From Nocardioides nitrophenolicus (lineage in GTDB: Bacteria > Actinomycetota > Actinomycetes > Propionibacteriales > Nocardioidaceae), in the NCBI RefSeq assembly GCF_016907515.1, contig NZ_JAFBBY010000001.1:2604001-2668000 (forward strand): a stretch of 64,000 bases of DNA. The letters are read 5' to 3'. A program made the position numbers and the translations under genes. This document shows positions 46,196 through 55,383 of this stretch, piece by piece (within the stretch, counting starts at the first letter, position 1; each line of letters begins with the position of its first letter). Below the pieces are notes generated by a model. That model was not told the DNA's origin and did not search any database. It worked only from the letters and a program-made list of their open reading frames with translations.

Positions 46196-46276
46196 CAACC
46201 GCCGGACCAGGCCGCGGCCGCGCCGGGACCGGGGCCCAGGCCCCGCGGCCCGGGCCGCCCTGACAGCGGATCGACG

Positions 46277-47188
46277 CTAGGAGGCGTCCGGGTTGGCCTC
46301 GCCACCCGGAGGCGGCTCGGTGTGGACGGCGTGCCCGCCGAACTGGTTGCGCATCGCCGCGATCGCCTTCATCGCCGGGCTGTCCTCCTGGCGCGAGGTG
46401 AACCGCGCGAACAGCGAGGAGGCGATGACGTGCATGGGTACGGCGTTGTCGATCGCCGCCTGCACCGTCCAGCGACCCTCGCCGGAGTCGTCGGCGTACC
46501 CGCGCAGCTCCTCGAGGTGCTCGTCGGCCTCGATCGCCTCGGTCAGCAGGTCGAGCAGCCAGGACCGGATGACGGTGCCGTGGCGCCAGGACTCGAAGAT
46601 CGCCGGCACGTTCTCGACGATGTCGACCTTCTCGAGCAGCTCCCAGCCCTCGGCGTAGGCCTGCATCATGGCGTACTCGATGCCGTTGTGGACCATCTTC
46701 GCGAAGTGCCCCGCGCCCGGTGTCGGACCGGCGTGGACGGCGCCGCCCTCCTCGGGCTTGAGTGCGTCGAAGGCGGGCTGGACCTTCGCGATGTCGTCGG
46801 CCGAGCCGCCGTACATCAGGGCGTAGCCGTTGGCCAGGCCCCACACGCCGCCGGAGACGCCGCAGTCGACGAAGCCGATGCCCTTCTCGGCGAGGGAGGC
46901 GGCGTTGATCGCGTCGTCGGTGTACTTGGAGTTGCCGCCGTCGACGACCAGGTCGCCCTCGCCGAGCAGCTCCTTGAGCTCGGCGATGGTCGAGCGGGTC
47001 GGGTCCCCGGCCGGGACCATCACCCACACCACCTTCGGCGTGGGCAGCGCCTCGACCATCGCGGCCAGGCTCTCGACGTCGGCGAGGTCCGGGTTGCGGT
47101 CGTAGCCGACCACGGTGTGGCCGGCGTCGCGCAGCCGGGTGCGCATGTTGCCGCCCATCTTTCCGAGTCCGACGAGTCCGATGTGCAC
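46277..47188 (-). CDS. gnd: 6-phosphogluconate dehydrogenase, decarboxylating (YqeC/GndA-short type)
   Basis: A 303-residue enzyme of the short 6PGDH class, producing ribulose 5-phosphate, CO2 and NAD(P)H. It has a Rossmann start MHIGLVGLGKMGGNM, substrate-binding segments VDGGNSKYTDD and DCGVSGGVWGL, and the catalytic-region motif GAGHFAKMVHNGIEYAMMQA. The short length fits the often NAD-dependent form found between dnaN and recF in many actinobacteria. The gene starts 34 bases after dnaN and is transcribed with it. Cofactor preference is not decided by sequence. Confidence 0.93.
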   Translation of the reverse strand: MHIGLVGLGKMGGNMRTRLRDAGHTVVGYDRNPDLADVESLAAMVEALPTPKVVWVMVPAGDPTRSTIAELKELLGEGDLVVDGGNSKYTDDAINAASLAEKGIGFVDCGVSGGVWGLANGYALMYGGSADDIAKVQPAFDALKPEEGGAVHAGPTPGAGHFAKMVHNGIEYAMMQAYAEGWELLEKVDIVENVPAIFESWRHGTVIRSWLLDLLTEAIEADEHLEELRGYADDSGEGRWTVQAAIDNAVPMHVIASSLFARFTSRQEDSPAMKAIAAMRNQFGGHAVHTEPPPGGEANPDAS

Positions 47189-47222
47189 AGCGGTTCTCCC
47201 TCCGGTTGGCGGTGCGGCTGGG

Positions 47223-48368
47223 TCAGCTGAGCAGGCGACGCGGCATCAGCAGGTAGCGGAACGAGCCGCCGTCCTCGGCCTCGTCCTCGTCGCCGGTGCC
47301 GCTGATGACGACGGGCTTCGACGGCTGGGTGAAGGCGAGCTCGACGACGCTCTGGTCGATGGCGGTCAGGCCGTCGAGGAGGAAGGTCGGGTTGAAGCCG
47401 GTGACCAGGTCGTCGCCCTGGATCTCGGCGGCCACCGACTCCGAGGCCTGCGCGTCGTCGCCGGAGCCGGCGTCGAGGACCAGCGCCCCGTCGCGGAAGC
47501 TGAGCTGGACCGCGGTGTTGCGGTCGGCGACGAGCGAGACCCGCTTGACCGACTCGATCAGCTCCTGGCGGTCGATCTTGGCGACCGTGAGCTTCTCGTT
47601 GGGGAACAGGCTGCGCACCTTCGGGAACTCTCCGTCGAGCAGCCGCGTGGTGGTGCGACGTACGCCGCCGGGGCCGGTTCCCTCGAAGCCGATGATGCCG
47701 TCGCCGGAGCCCGAGGCGGACAGCGCGATGGTGACCTCGGGGCCCGCGGTCAGCGACTTCGCGGTGTCGCCGAGCACCTTGGCGGGCACCAGGGCGGCGA
47801 GGGTGGCGTCGGGGGTGCCGGGGTTCCAGGTGAGCTCACGCTGCGAGAGGCGGAACCGGTCGGTCGCGAGCAGCGCGATCGTGGAGCCCTCGATCTCGAG
47901 GCGGACGCCGGTCAGCACCGGGAGCATGTCGTCGCGACCGGCCGCGGTGACGGCCTGGGCGACGGCGTGGGCGAAGGCCTCGCTGGGGACGGTGCCGGTG
48001 GCCGCGGGCATCTCGGGGATCGTCGGGTAGTCCTCGACCGGCAGCGTCTGCAGCGAAAACCGCGACGAGCCACAGGTGAGCGAGACCCGGTTGCCGTCGA
48101 GGACCAGGTCGACCGGCTTGTTGGGGAGGCTGCGACAGATGTCGGCGAGCAGCCGGCCGCTGACCAGGGCCTTGCCCTCGTCGTTGACCTCGGCCGCGAG
48201 CGTGGCCCGCGCGGAGGTCTCGTAGTCGAACGTCGAGAGGACCAGTCCGTCGTTGCCGGCCTCGATGAGCAGTCCCGCGAGCACGGGCGCGCTGGGCCGG
48301 ACGGGCAGGCTGCGCGCAGCCCAGGCGACGGCGTCGGCGAGGACGTCGCGGTCGACACGGAACTTCAC
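47223..48368 (-). CDS. dnaN: DNA polymerase III beta sliding clamp
   Basis: A 381-residue sliding clamp, three repeated processivity-fold domains, with N-terminal MKFRVDRDVLADAVAWAARSLP, a middle LTGVRLEIEGS strand and the C-terminal end YLLMPRRLLS (usual M/L-P-x-R/RL). It tethers the polymerase to DNA. The start is GTG at 48368. The candidate origin lies between it and dnaA upstream. Confidence 0.96.
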   Translation of the reverse strand: MKFRVDRDVLADAVAWAARSLPVRPSAPVLAGLLIEAGNDGLVLSTFDYETSARATLAAEVNDEGKALVSGRLLADICRSLPNKPVDLVLDGNRVSLTCGSSRFSLQTLPVEDYPTIPEMPAATGTVPSEAFAHAVAQAVTAAGRDDMLPVLTGVRLEIEGSTIALLATDRFRLSQRELTWNPGTPDATLAALVPAKVLGDTAKSLTAGPEVTIALSASGSGDGIIGFEGTGPGGVRRTTTRLLDGEFPKVRSLFPNEKLTVAKIDRQELIESVKRVSLVADRNTAVQLSFRDGALVLDAGSGDDAQASESVAAEIQGDDLVTGFNPTFLLDGLTAIDQSVVELAFTQPSKPVVISGTGDEDEAEDGGSFRYLLMPRRLLS

Positions 48369-48710
48369 GTCGTCGTACCTCTCACGTGGTTATTGGGAGT
48401 TGCATCCTGCCATGGGCCCCCTGAGCGCTGCACGGGGAGGGATGATCCACAGGTCGGAGGTCCGGAGGAGTTCCGGCGATCGAAGTCCGCATGGAGGTAC
48501 GGAGTGGTCATAGCGGTGGTGGAAACTGTGGAGAACCGACGTTTCCGCAGATGAGCCGCCATCTGGCCGGTGGATGAAGGCTGTGGATGAAATCGGGGAT
48601 CACACGCTTCGATGTGCACCGAGGAGGTGGTGTGGAGGGCCGTGTAGGCGCCTCCACGGAATCCTCCCCGTGTAGTTCTCACAATTTCCCGGGTTCTGTC
48701 CACAGGCTGC
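48369..48710. other. Candidate chromosomal origin (oriC) between dnaA and dnaN
   Basis: The 342-base gap between dnaN and dnaA carries four DnaA-box-like 9-mers, each one mismatch from TT[A/G]TCCACA: TGATCCACA (48443-48451), TGTGGAGAA (48527-48535), TGTGGATGA (48582-48590) and CTGTCCACA (48696-48704). A slightly AT-richer stretch (TATTGGGAGTTGCATC) lies near 48390. Position matches the actinobacterial origin. It also carries the dnaN promoter. Confidence 0.75.
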
Positions 48711-50312
48711 TCAGCCCTGGCGGGCCTGCATCTTCACCCTGTTGGTGAGCTCGGAGACCTGGTTGAAGACCGCGCGACGCTCGCCGAGGAGCTGGTTGAT
48801 CTTCCGCTCGGCGTACATGACGGTGGTGTGGTCGCGGTTGCCGAACTGCGCCCCGATCTTCGGCAGCGAGAGCCCGGTGAGCTCGCGGCACAGGTACATC
48901 GCGATCTGCCGGGCCATCACCAGGTGCCGGCCGCGGCTGGGCCCGGTGAGCTCGTCGATCGAGAGCCCGAAGTACGCCGCGGTCTGGGCGATGATCAGCG
49001 ACGCGGTGATCTCGGGCTCGCCGCCCTCGGGGATGAGGTCCTTGAGCACGATCTCGGCGAGCGTCATGTCGACGTCCTGCCGGTTGAGGTTGGCGAACGC
49101 CGTCACCCGGATCAGCGCGCCCTCGAGCTCGCGGATGTTGGTCTGGATCTTCGAGGCGATGAACTCGAGGACGTCGGAGGGCGCGGTGAGTCGGTCCATC
49201 GCGGCCTTCTTGCGCAGGATCGCGATCCGGGTCTCGAGGTCGGGCGGCTGGACGTCGGTGATCAGGCCCCACTCGAACCGGTTGCGCAGCCGGTCCTCGA
49301 GCGCCTCGAGCCGCTTCGGCGGGCGGTCGGAGGTGAGCACGATCTGCTTGTTGGCGTTGTGGAGGGTGTTGAAGGTGTGGAAGAACTCCTCCTGGGTCTG
49401 GGTCTTGCCCTCCAGGAACTGGATGTCGTCGATGAGGAGTACGTCGATGTCGCGGTACTTCCGCTTGAACCGGTCCTGCCGGTCGTCGCGGATCGCGTTG
49501 ATGAACTCGTTGGTGAACTCCTCGCTCGACACGTAGCGCACCTTGGAGCCCGCGTAGATGGTGCGGACGTAGTGGCCGATCGCGTGGAGCAGGTGGGTCT
49601 TGCCGAGGCCGGACTCGCCGTAGACGAGCAGCGGGTTGTAGCTGCGGCCTGGCGCCTCGCTCACCGCGACCGCGGCGGCGTGGGGGAAGCGGTTGGACGA
49701 GCCGATGACGAAGGTCTCGAAGGTGTACTTCGGGTTGAGCCGGGACTCGCCGCTGGGCGTGGCCTGCGGCGTGCTCGGAGCGGGCATCCCGCCCAGGTCG
49801 GGCGGCTGGGGAGCCGAGTCGACAGGTCGATTTGTCGACATGGCGACTTGTCGATCCTGAGCCTCGCCGACCGCGGCGTCCTCGCGGGGGCGCTCGAAGG
49901 TGGGCGCCGGCTCGAAGGAGTCATAGGCCGACGGGGCGTCGTACGCCGGGCCGTCGTCGTACGACGGGGAGGTGGCGGGCTCGTGGCCGAGCTCGTGGCG
50001 CAGGGAGCTGTCGACGGTGACGGCGAGCTGGACGTCGTGGCCGAAGCGCTCGGTCAGCGCGTCCTCGAGCTCACCGCGCAGCCGGCCCTCGAGCCGCTTG
50101 CGGGTGAAGTCGTCGGGCACCGCGACGATCGCGGTGGTGCCGTGGAGGGTCACCGGCCGACTGGCCTGGAGCCAGGCGCGCTGGTGGGTCTGCAGCTCGC
50201 CGACCACGGTCACCCACTCGTGGACGAGGCGTGCGGTGGCGGGGTCGAGCGGAGGAGTGTCCGGGGCGGGGGTGTTGGTCTCGTCCTGGGGCTGATCCGG
50301 GTTGCCGGTCAC
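48711..50312 (-). CDS. dnaA: Chromosomal replication initiator DnaA
   Basis: A 533-residue DnaA. Domain I is LVHEWVTVVGELQTHQ onwards, domain II a long variable linker, domain III the AAA+ core with Walker A GESGLGKTHLLHAIG and DVLLIDDIQFLEGKTQTQEE, and domain IV the DNA-binding end with GNRDHTTVMYAERKI. I chose the GTG at 50312, which has GAGGGAG six bases upstream; an earlier GTG at 50390 would lie inside a perfect DnaA box. The linker around 49815-49857 is encoded by a copy of a repeat also found at 56534. Confidence 0.96.
   Translation of the reverse strand: MTGNPDQPQDETNTPAPDTPPLDPATARLVHEWVTVVGELQTHQRAWLQASRPVTLHGTTAIVAVPDDFTRKRLEGRLRGELEDALTERFGHDVQLAVTVDSSLRHELGHEPATSPSYDDGPAYDAPSAYDSFEPAPTFERPREDAAVGEAQDRQVAMSTNRPVDSAPQPPDLGGMPAPSTPQATPSGESRLNPKYTFETFVIGSSNRFPHAAAVAVSEAPGRSYNPLLVYGESGLGKTHLLHAIGHYVRTIYAGSKVRYVSSEEFTNEFINAIRDDRQDRFKRKYRDIDVLLIDDIQFLEGKTQTQEEFFHTFNTLHNANKQIVLTSDRPPKRLEALEDRLRNRFEWGLITDVQPPDLETRIAILRKKAAMDRLTAPSDVLEFIASKIQTNIRELEGALIRVTAFANLNRQDVDMTLAEIVLKDLIPEGGEPEITASLIIAQTAAYFGLSIDELTGPSRGRHLVMARQIAMYLCRELTGLSLPKIGAQFGNRDHTTVMYAERKINQLLGERRAVFNQVSELTNRVKMQARQG
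49815..49857. repeat. TCGACA-rich repeat inside the dnaA linker
   Basis: GTCGACAGGTCGATTTGTCG and following bases match, inverted, the non-coding sequence at 56534-56569 at about 27 of 36 positions. Here it encodes part of the DnaA domain II linker (QVAMSTNRPVDS). Confidence 0.55.
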
Positions 50313-50861
50313 GCCACTCCCTCTCGCTCGTCTGTCAGCCGCGGAGCCGGAAGGCGTCGCCTTCGACGCTGGCTCCACAGGTTTGTCCACAGGTTGTGAA
50401 CTCTTGCATCATCAGGTTGACAATGCCGAACCGAGGCCGGTCCCGATCCTCCTCGAACGACTGTTTGCGCAGGTCAGCGGCGCTTTCCCGAGAACGAAGG
50501 GAGCAACCGTGCGACATTCGTCGGCCGAGGTGGCCGGCACCGGCGGGGAATCCCGGATCCGTCGAACCTAACTGTCCGGTGCCGGTCGATCAACCCGCTA
50601 TCCACAGGTTTTGACGTCGGGTGCGGAACTGCTCGTCGAGGCCGCTCCGGGCGCCGCCGGTTTGACCCTGGATCCGGCGTCCGCGTACCGTTGATTGGTC
50701 AACCGGTGTCGACCGGTGCCGCATGTCCACGACGCCCCGGAATCCACCGGTCATCGTGGCTGCGCGGTGCCGGCCGACGTGCTGTGCGGCTCCCGATCGG
50801 AGCTGGCTCCCGGCTGCCGGAAGACCCTTCCCGACATCTGCATCATCCTGAGAGGCCGATC
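50313..50861. promoter_or_regulatory. rpmH-dnaA divergent intergenic region with DnaA boxes
   Basis: This 549-base gap holds one perfect DnaA box TTGTCCACA (50383-50391) and a one-mismatch box CTATCCACA (50598-50606). These are likely autoregulatory sites for dnaA or part of an extended origin. Promoters of dnaA and of the rpmH-rnpA-yidC unit should lie here. No gene is seen. Confidence 0.7.
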
Positions 50862-50999
50862 GTGAGCAAGCGGACGTACCAGCCCAACAACCGTCGTCGC
50901 CACAAGGTGCACGGTTTCCGACTGCGCATGCGCACCCGCGCCGGTCGCGCCATCCTGGCGAACCGTCGCCGGAAGGGCCGCTCGAGCCTGTCCGTCTGA
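50862..50999 (+). CDS. rpmH: 50S ribosomal protein L34
   Basis: A 45-residue basic protein, [19 protein letters not shown] then [19 protein letters not shown], identical in plan to actinobacterial L34. The GTG at 50862 has AGAGG upstream; the longer frame running from 50691 is not the protein start. It is the first gene of the rpmH-rnpA-yidD-yidC-jag unit divergent from dnaA. Confidence 0.97.
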   Translation: MSKRTYQPNNRRRHKVHGFRLRMRTRAGRAILANRRRKGRSSLSV

Positions 51000-51041
51000 C
51001 GGACACCGGCGTGTCCGCCCAGCGGTTCCCGTGGGGCTGAC

Positions 51042-51443
51042 GTGCTCGCTGCCGACCAGCGGCTGACCGAGCCGGACCTGTTCCGGACCGTCAGCCGCAA
51101 GGGTCGTCGTGCCGGCTCGCGCACCCTCGTCGCCCACCTGCTGCTCCCCGACGAGCAGCAGGTTGTCGGCATGTCCGGGCGTGACTCGTCGCCGCGTCCG
51201 GCCCGGGCGGGCTTCGTGGTCAGCAAGGCCGTCGGGAACGCCGTCGTCCGCAACCGCGTCAAGCGCCGGCTACGACACGCCGTCCGTCCGCTGCTCGCGG
51301 GCCTGCCGGCGGGAGCCGTGCTCGTGGTGCGGGCGCAGCCCGCGGCCGCGGCGTCGTCGTACCCGGAACTGGTGGCCGACCTCGCACGTTGTCTGGAGCG
51401 CGTGGTCGCCCCCGGTCAGGCGAGCGGGCAGGAGGCGCGATGA
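51042..51443 (+). CDS. rnpA: Ribonuclease P protein component
   Basis: A 133-residue RNase P protein, which with the M1 RNA matures tRNA 5' ends. The conserved RNR motif is [19 protein letters not shown] and the N-terminal strand has [11 protein letters not shown]. Start is GTG at 51042. Its stop overlaps the yidD ATG as ATGA. The Ala-rich C-terminal tail (residues 100-133) is variable in the family. Confidence 0.95.
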   Translation: MLAADQRLTEPDLFRTVSRKGRRAGSRTLVAHLLLPDEQQVVGMSGRDSSPRPARAGFVVSKAVGNAVVRNRVKRRLRHAVRPLLAGLPAGAVLVVRAQPAAAASSYPELVADLARCLERVVAPGQASGQEAR

Positions 51444-51751
51444 AGTGGTTGCTCATCGGCCTGGTGCGCGGCTACCAGCTCCTGGTCAGCCCGTTCCTCG
51501 GGCCGACCTGCCGCTACTACCCGTCGTGCTCGGCGTACGCCGTCCAGGCGCTGCAGGTCCATGGCGCCTTCCGCGGCAGCTGGCTGGCGGTACGCCGGCT
51601 GCTGCGCTGTCACCCCTGGTCACCCGGCGGCGTCGACCACGTCCCGCCGCGTCGCGGCCACGAGCACGACCACTCCCCCACCCGCGCTGAGCGCGACTCC
51701 GAACTCCGCCCGGCGACCGCCGGGCGTCACCCCTTCCAGCAAGGAGCCTGA
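51440..51751 (+). CDS. yidD: Membrane protein insertion efficiency factor YidD
   Basis: A 103-residue Yid[39 protein letters not shown] and [13 protein letters not shown] contain the three conserved cysteines of the family. It assists YidC-dependent insertion of membrane proteins. The ATG at 51440 overlaps the rnpA stop and has GGAGG nearby. The tail after residue 75 is longer and more polar than in minimal members. Confidence 0.93.
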   Translation: MKWLLIGLVRGYQLLVSPFLGPTCRYYPSCSAYAVQALQVHGAFRGSWLAVRRLLRCHPWSPGGVDHVPPRRGHEHDHSPTRAERDSELRPATAGRHPFQQGA

Positions 51752-51754
51752 TTC

Positions 51755-52816
51755 GTGGGCATCATCGGCGACATCGGCCACTTCATCATGGTGCCGCTGT
51801 ACTACATCATCTCTGCGGTGCTCCTCGGCTGGCACAAGCTGTTCACGGTGCTCGGCCTCGACCCCAAGGGCGGTCTGTCCTGGGCGCTGTCGATCATCGG
51901 CCTGACCCTGGTCATCCGAGCGGCCCTGATCCCGCTGTTCGTCAAGCAGATCAAGTCCAGCCGCAACATGCAGCTGCTGCAGCCCAAGGTGAAGGAGCTG
52001 CAGAAGAAGTACGGCCACGACCGGCAGAAGCTGGCCGAGGAGACGATGAAGCTGTACAAGGACGCCGGTACCAACCCGTTCGCGTCCTGTCTGCCGATCC
52101 TGCTGCAGATGCCGATCTTCTTCGCGCTCTTCCGGCTGCTCTCCCAGGCAGCGAAGGCCGACAAGCCGCACGGCTTCCTCACCAAGGAGAAGGCCCACGA
52201 GTTCGGCCACGCCAAGATCTTCGGCCAGCTGCCGATCGACGGGAACTTCTGGGCCTCGCGCACCTGGGGTGACACCCCGCACGCCGGCGTGATGATCGTG
52301 GCCGCGATCCTGGTGCTGGCGATGACCGCCACCACCTTCACCACCCAGCGTCAGCTGATGGCCAAGAACATGCCCGCCGAGGCGATGAGCGGCCCGTACG
52401 CCCAGCAGCAGAAGATGCTTCTCTACATCCTCCCCGTGGCCTTCGGCCTCGGTGGCATCGCGTTCCCGATCGGCGTTCTCCTCTACTGGACCACCTCCAA
52501 CCTGTGGACCATGGGCCAGCAGTTCTACGTTATCCGCAACAACCCCGCGCCCGGCACTCCCGCCTTCACGGCCAAGCAGGAGCGCGACAAGGCCAAGGCG
52601 GCCCGCCACGGCCACACCGCGACCGACACCATCACCGAGGCCGCCCCCGAGCCGGAGCAGCGGCCCAGCACCCGCCAGCAGCCGAAGCGGCAGAGCCGCT
52701 CGCAGCGCAGGACGGGCCCGGCGAACCGGGCCACCCCCCCGAGCAAGCCCGACGGCCAGGCGAAGAGTCAGCCGGCCGAGGGCGACACCACGAACGAGCA
52801 GGGAGACGACAAGTGA
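51755..52816 (+). CDS. yidC: Membrane protein insertase YidC/Oxa1
   Basis: A 353-residue Oxa1-type insertase of the Gram-positive form, without the large periplasmic domain of E. coli YidC. It has five membrane segments (the first near 10-30, then ALSIIGLTLVIRAALIPLF), the cytosolic helical hairpin QPKVKELQKKYGHDRQKL, and a NPFASCLPILLQMPIFFALF segment. The C-terminus (after 275) is a basic, Gln/Arg-rich tail that probably contacts ribosomes. The GTG start has AAGGAG upstream; the stop overlaps the start of the jag-like gene. Confidence 0.95.
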   Translation: MGIIGDIGHFIMVPLYYIISAVLLGWHKLFTVLGLDPKGGLSWALSIIGLTLVIRAALIPLFVKQIKSSRNMQLLQPKVKELQKKYGHDRQKLAEETMKLYKDAGTNPFASCLPILLQMPIFFALFRLLSQAAKADKPHGFLTKEKAHEFGHAKIFGQLPIDGNFWASRTWGDTPHAGVMIVAAILVLAMTATTFTTQRQLMAKNMPAEAMSGPYAQQQKMLLYILPVAFGLGGIAFPIGVLLYWTTSNLWTMGQQFYVIRNNPAPGTPAFTAKQERDKAKAARHGHTATDTITEAAPEPEQRPSTRQQPKRQSRSQRRTGPANRATPPSKPDGQAKSQPAEGDTTNEQGDDK

Positions 52817-53409
52817 GCGCCGAGACCGAGACCGAGAACGAGGTCGTGACCGACGAGACCGCGGCGGAGACCGAGCAGGCTCCCGTCGAGGACCTGGCGG
52901 ACAACGGGGCCGAGGACCAGACCGACGCGCCGGCCGCCGGCGAGGGTGACCGGATCTCCCGCCTGGAGCAGGAGGGCGACATCGCCGCCGACTACCTCGA
53001 GGAGCTGCTCGACATAGCCGACCTCGACGGCGACCTCGACATCGACGTGGAGGCCGACCGGGCCGCCGTGTCGATCGTCGGCGCGGACCTGACCCAGCTG
53101 GTCGGCCGGGACGGCAAGGTGCTCGAGGCGCTGCAGGAGCTGACCCGGCTGGCGGTCTACCGCGAGACCGGCGAACGCTCGCGGCTGATGCTCGACATCT
53201 CCGGCTACCGCGCGGACAAGCGGACCCGGCTGACCCAGCTCGGCACGGAGACCGCCGCCGAGGTGGCCAAGACCGGCGAGCCGGTGTCGCTGGAGCCGAT
53301 GTCTCCCTTCGAGCGGAAGATCGTGCACGACGCGGTTGCCGCCGCGGGCCTGCGCTCGGAGTCGGCGGGCGTCGAGCCGCGCCGGTACGTCGTGGTCCTG
53401 CCGGCCTGA
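52813..53409 (+). CDS. jag: Jag/KhpB-like RNA-binding protein (KH and R3H domains)
   Basis: A 198-residue protein with an acidic N-terminus (about 1-60), a KH domain (VGRDGKVLEALQELTRLAVY then RSRLMLDISGYRADK) and an R3H domain (PMSPFERKIVHDAV). It lacks the Jag-N domain of Firmicutes proteins. KhpB-type proteins bind RNA. The GTG start overlaps the yidC stop. Confidence 0.9.
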   Translation: MSAETETENEVVTDETAAETEQAPVEDLADNGAEDQTDAPAAGEGDRISRLEQEGDIAADYLEELLDIADLDGDLDIDVEADRAAVSIVGADLTQLVGRDGKVLEALQELTRLAVYRETGERSRLMLDISGYRADKRTRLTQLGTETAAEVAKTGEPVSLEPMSPFERKIVHDAVAAAGLRSESAGVEPRRYVVVLPA

Positions 53410-53433
53410 TCCGGCCGACTGCCACCTGTCGAC

Positions 53434-53447
53434 GTTTCACGTGAAAC
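53434..53447. promoter_or_regulatory. parS site 1 (spans rsmG start)
   Basis: Perfect 14-base palindrome GTTTCACGTGAAAC, the ParB-binding consensus of actinobacteria. The proposed rsmG GTG at 53441 lies at its centre. Confidence 0.95.
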
Positions 53448-54247
53448 ACGACGACGACGCCGCACCCCCGGTGTCCCCCGGCCCTGAGGGCCAGGCGGAC
53501 CCGGGGGTGCTGCGTGCTGCCCTCCCTGCTCCCCCGGCGATCCTGGCGGAGGTCTTCTCCGCCGACCGCCTCGATCTCGTGCTGGCGTACGCCGACCTGC
53601 TGGCGACCGATGGTGTCGTCCGCGGCCTGATCGGCCCCCGCGAGACTCCCCGGCTCTGGGAGCGCCACCTGATCAACTGCGGCCTGCTCGCCGCCGCCCT
53701 GCCCGCCGACGCGACGGTCGCCGACGTCGGGTCCGGAGCGGGTCTGCCCGGCCTGGTGCTCGCGATCGCGCGTCCCGACGTGCGGGTCACCCTGATCGAG
53801 CCGCTGCTGCGGCGCACCACCTTCCTGGAGGAGGCGGTCGAGCGGCTGGGCCTCGACAACGTCACCGTGATCCGGGGCCGTGCCGACGCCGTGCACGGGG
53901 TCGCCACCTTCGACGTCGTCACCGCCCGCGCGGTGGCGGCCCTCGACAAGCTCGCGACCTGGTGCATGCCCTTGGTCGCGCCGGAGGGCGCTCTGCTCGC
54001 GATGAAGGGCTCCAGCGCGGCCGAGGAGGTCGCCGAGGCGGCCGAGGTGACGCGCCGGCTGGGCTGCGCCCCGGCCGTGGTCGAGGAGTTGGGTGCGGAG
54101 CTGGCGGCCGACGGTGCCGTGGAGCCGGTTCGCATCGTCCGTCTGTCGTGGGCCGATCCGGCCCGCGTATCGTTGCCGCTTCGCGGCCAGCGCGATTCTC
54201 GGGGATCGCGCGGGAGCTCGTCGCGGCGGAAGAGGAGGAAGTCGTGA
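53441..54247 (+). CDS. rsmG: 16S rRNA (guanine-N7) methyltransferase RsmG
   Basis: A 268-residue methyltransferase for G527 of 16S rRNA. SAM motif VADVGSGAGLPGLVLAIARP, then TRAVAALDKL and APEGALLAMKG, match the family. The start is uncertain: the GTG at 53441 sits inside a parS site and has no clear ribosome-binding site, so initiation may be leaderless, or at the GTG at 53471. The C-terminal Ser/Arg-rich extension is lineage-specific. It precedes parA as in most actinobacteria. Confidence 0.92.
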   Translation: MKHDDDAAPPVSPGPEGQADPGVLRAALPAPPAILAEVFSADRLDLVLAYADLLATDGVVRGLIGPRETPRLWERHLINCGLLAAALPADATVADVGSGAGLPGLVLAIARPDVRVTLIEPLLRRTTFLEEAVERLGLDNVTVIRGRADAVHGVATFDVVTARAVAALDKLATWCMPLVAPEGALLAMKGSSAAEEVAEAAEVTRRLGCAPAVVEELGAELAADGAVEPVRIVRLSWADPARVSLPLRGQRDSRGSRGSSSRRKRRKS

Positions 54248-54329
54248 GCGACTCGTTGGGTCCCGGTCCCAAGTTTTCCACCGGTCCGGAGACGGTTGCT
54301 GAGCGTGAGTCTCCACAGAACGCACCTAG

Positions 54330-54338
54330 TTATCCACA
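54330..54338. promoter_or_regulatory. Perfect DnaA box upstream of parA
   Basis: TTATCCACA, an exact DnaA box, 23 bases before the preferred parA GTG. It could let DnaA affect parAB expression or titrate DnaA near the origin. Confidence 0.65.
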
Positions 54339-54360
54339 GGCACACTCGGAAGGGACAGTC

Positions 54361-55383
54361 GTGACCGAGGACCACGTTTCACGTGAAACCGGCTCCACTC
54401 CCCCGCAAGACGTTTCACGTGAAACCGCTCAGGCCGCGCCCGCAGCGCCGTTGACCGCGGCTCAGCTCGCCGAGCGGGCGGCCGGCTTCGATGACGACCT
54501 CACCCCTCTCGCCCGGGCGGCTCAGGCGACGGTGATGGTCCGTGCCGGCATTCCGCAGGAGCAGCTCAGCCGTCCTTCGGAGACCCGGGTGTTCGTGGTC
54601 GCCAACCAGAAGGGCGGCGTCGGCAAGACGACCTCCACGGTGAACCTCGCGGCCGCCCTGACCCAGCTCGGCCAGCGCGTCCTGGTCATCGACCTCGACC
54701 CGCAGGGCAATGCGTCGACGGCGCTCAACATCGAGCACCGGCAGGGCACGCCCTCGTCGTACGAGCTGCTCGTGGACGGCGTGGCGATCGCCGACATCGC
54801 CCAGCCGTGCCCCGACGCGTCCGGCCTGTGGGTGGTCCCGGCCACGATCGACCTGGCCGGCGCCGAGATCGAGCTGGTCAGCGTGGTGGCCCGCGAGCAG
54901 CGGCTCAAGAAGGCGCTCGACGCCCACCCGCGGATCGGCACCGCCGCCGCGGTCGGCGAGGACCGGTTCGACTACGTCTTCATCGACTGCCCGCCCTCGC
55001 TCGGCCTGCTGACGCTCAACGCCCTGGTCGCAGGCGCCGAGATGCTCATCCCGATCCAGGCGGAGTACTACGCGCTCGAGGGCCTCGGCCAGCTGCTCGC
55101 GACCGTCGACATGGTCCGGGCGCACCTCAACCCCGAGCTCGCCGTGTCGACCATCGTGCTCACGATGTACGACGCCCGCACCCGCCTCGCCGCCGGCGTC
55201 GCCTCCGAGGTGCGTGAGCACTTCGGCGACCAGGTGCTCAAGACCGCGATCCCGCGTTCGGTGCGGGTGTCGGAGGCGCCGTCGTACGGACAGACCGTGA
55301 TGACCTACGATCCGGGCTCACCCGGTGCGCTCAGCTACCTCGAAGCCGCGCGCGAGATCGTCGTCCGAGGGAGCCTGTCGTGA
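54361..55383 (+). CDS. parA: Chromosome-partitioning ATPase ParA
   Basis: A 340-residue ParA/Soj from the GTG at 54361 (GGAAGGGA upstream). An in-frame GTG at 54244, overlapping the rsmG stop and with GGAGGAAG, would add 39 residues. Deviant Walker A KGGVGKTTS, DLDPQGNAST and the switch DYVFIDCPPSLGLLT are typical. ParA forms a DNA-bound gradient that moves ParB-parS complexes. The N-terminus contains VSRET twice (residues 6-10 and 18-22), each encoded by a parS site. The stop overlaps the parB start. Confidence 0.93.
   Translation: MTEDHVSRETGSTPPQDVSRETAQAAPAAPLTAAQLAERAAGFDDDLTPLARAAQATVMVRAGIPQEQLSRPSETRVFVVANQKGGVGKTTSTVNLAAALTQLGQRVLVIDLDPQGNASTALNIEHRQGTPSSYELLVDGVAIADIAQPCPDASGLWVVPATIDLAGAEIELVSVVAREQRLKKALDAHPRIGTAAAVGEDRFDYVFIDCPPSLGLLTLNALVAGAEMLIPIQAEYYALEGLGQLLATVDMVRAHLNPELAVSTIVLTMYDARTRLAAGVASEVREHFGDQVLKTAIPRSVRVSEAPSYGQTVMTYDPGSPGALSYLEAAREIVVRGSLS
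54376..54389. promoter_or_regulatory. parS site 2 inside parA
   Basis: Perfect GTTTCACGTGAAAC; it encodes the first VSRET of ParA. Confidence 0.95.
54412..54425. promoter_or_regulatory. parS site 3 inside parA
   Basis: Perfect GTTTCACGTGAAAC, 36 bases after site 2 and in the same frame; it encodes the second VSRET. Confidence 0.95.
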
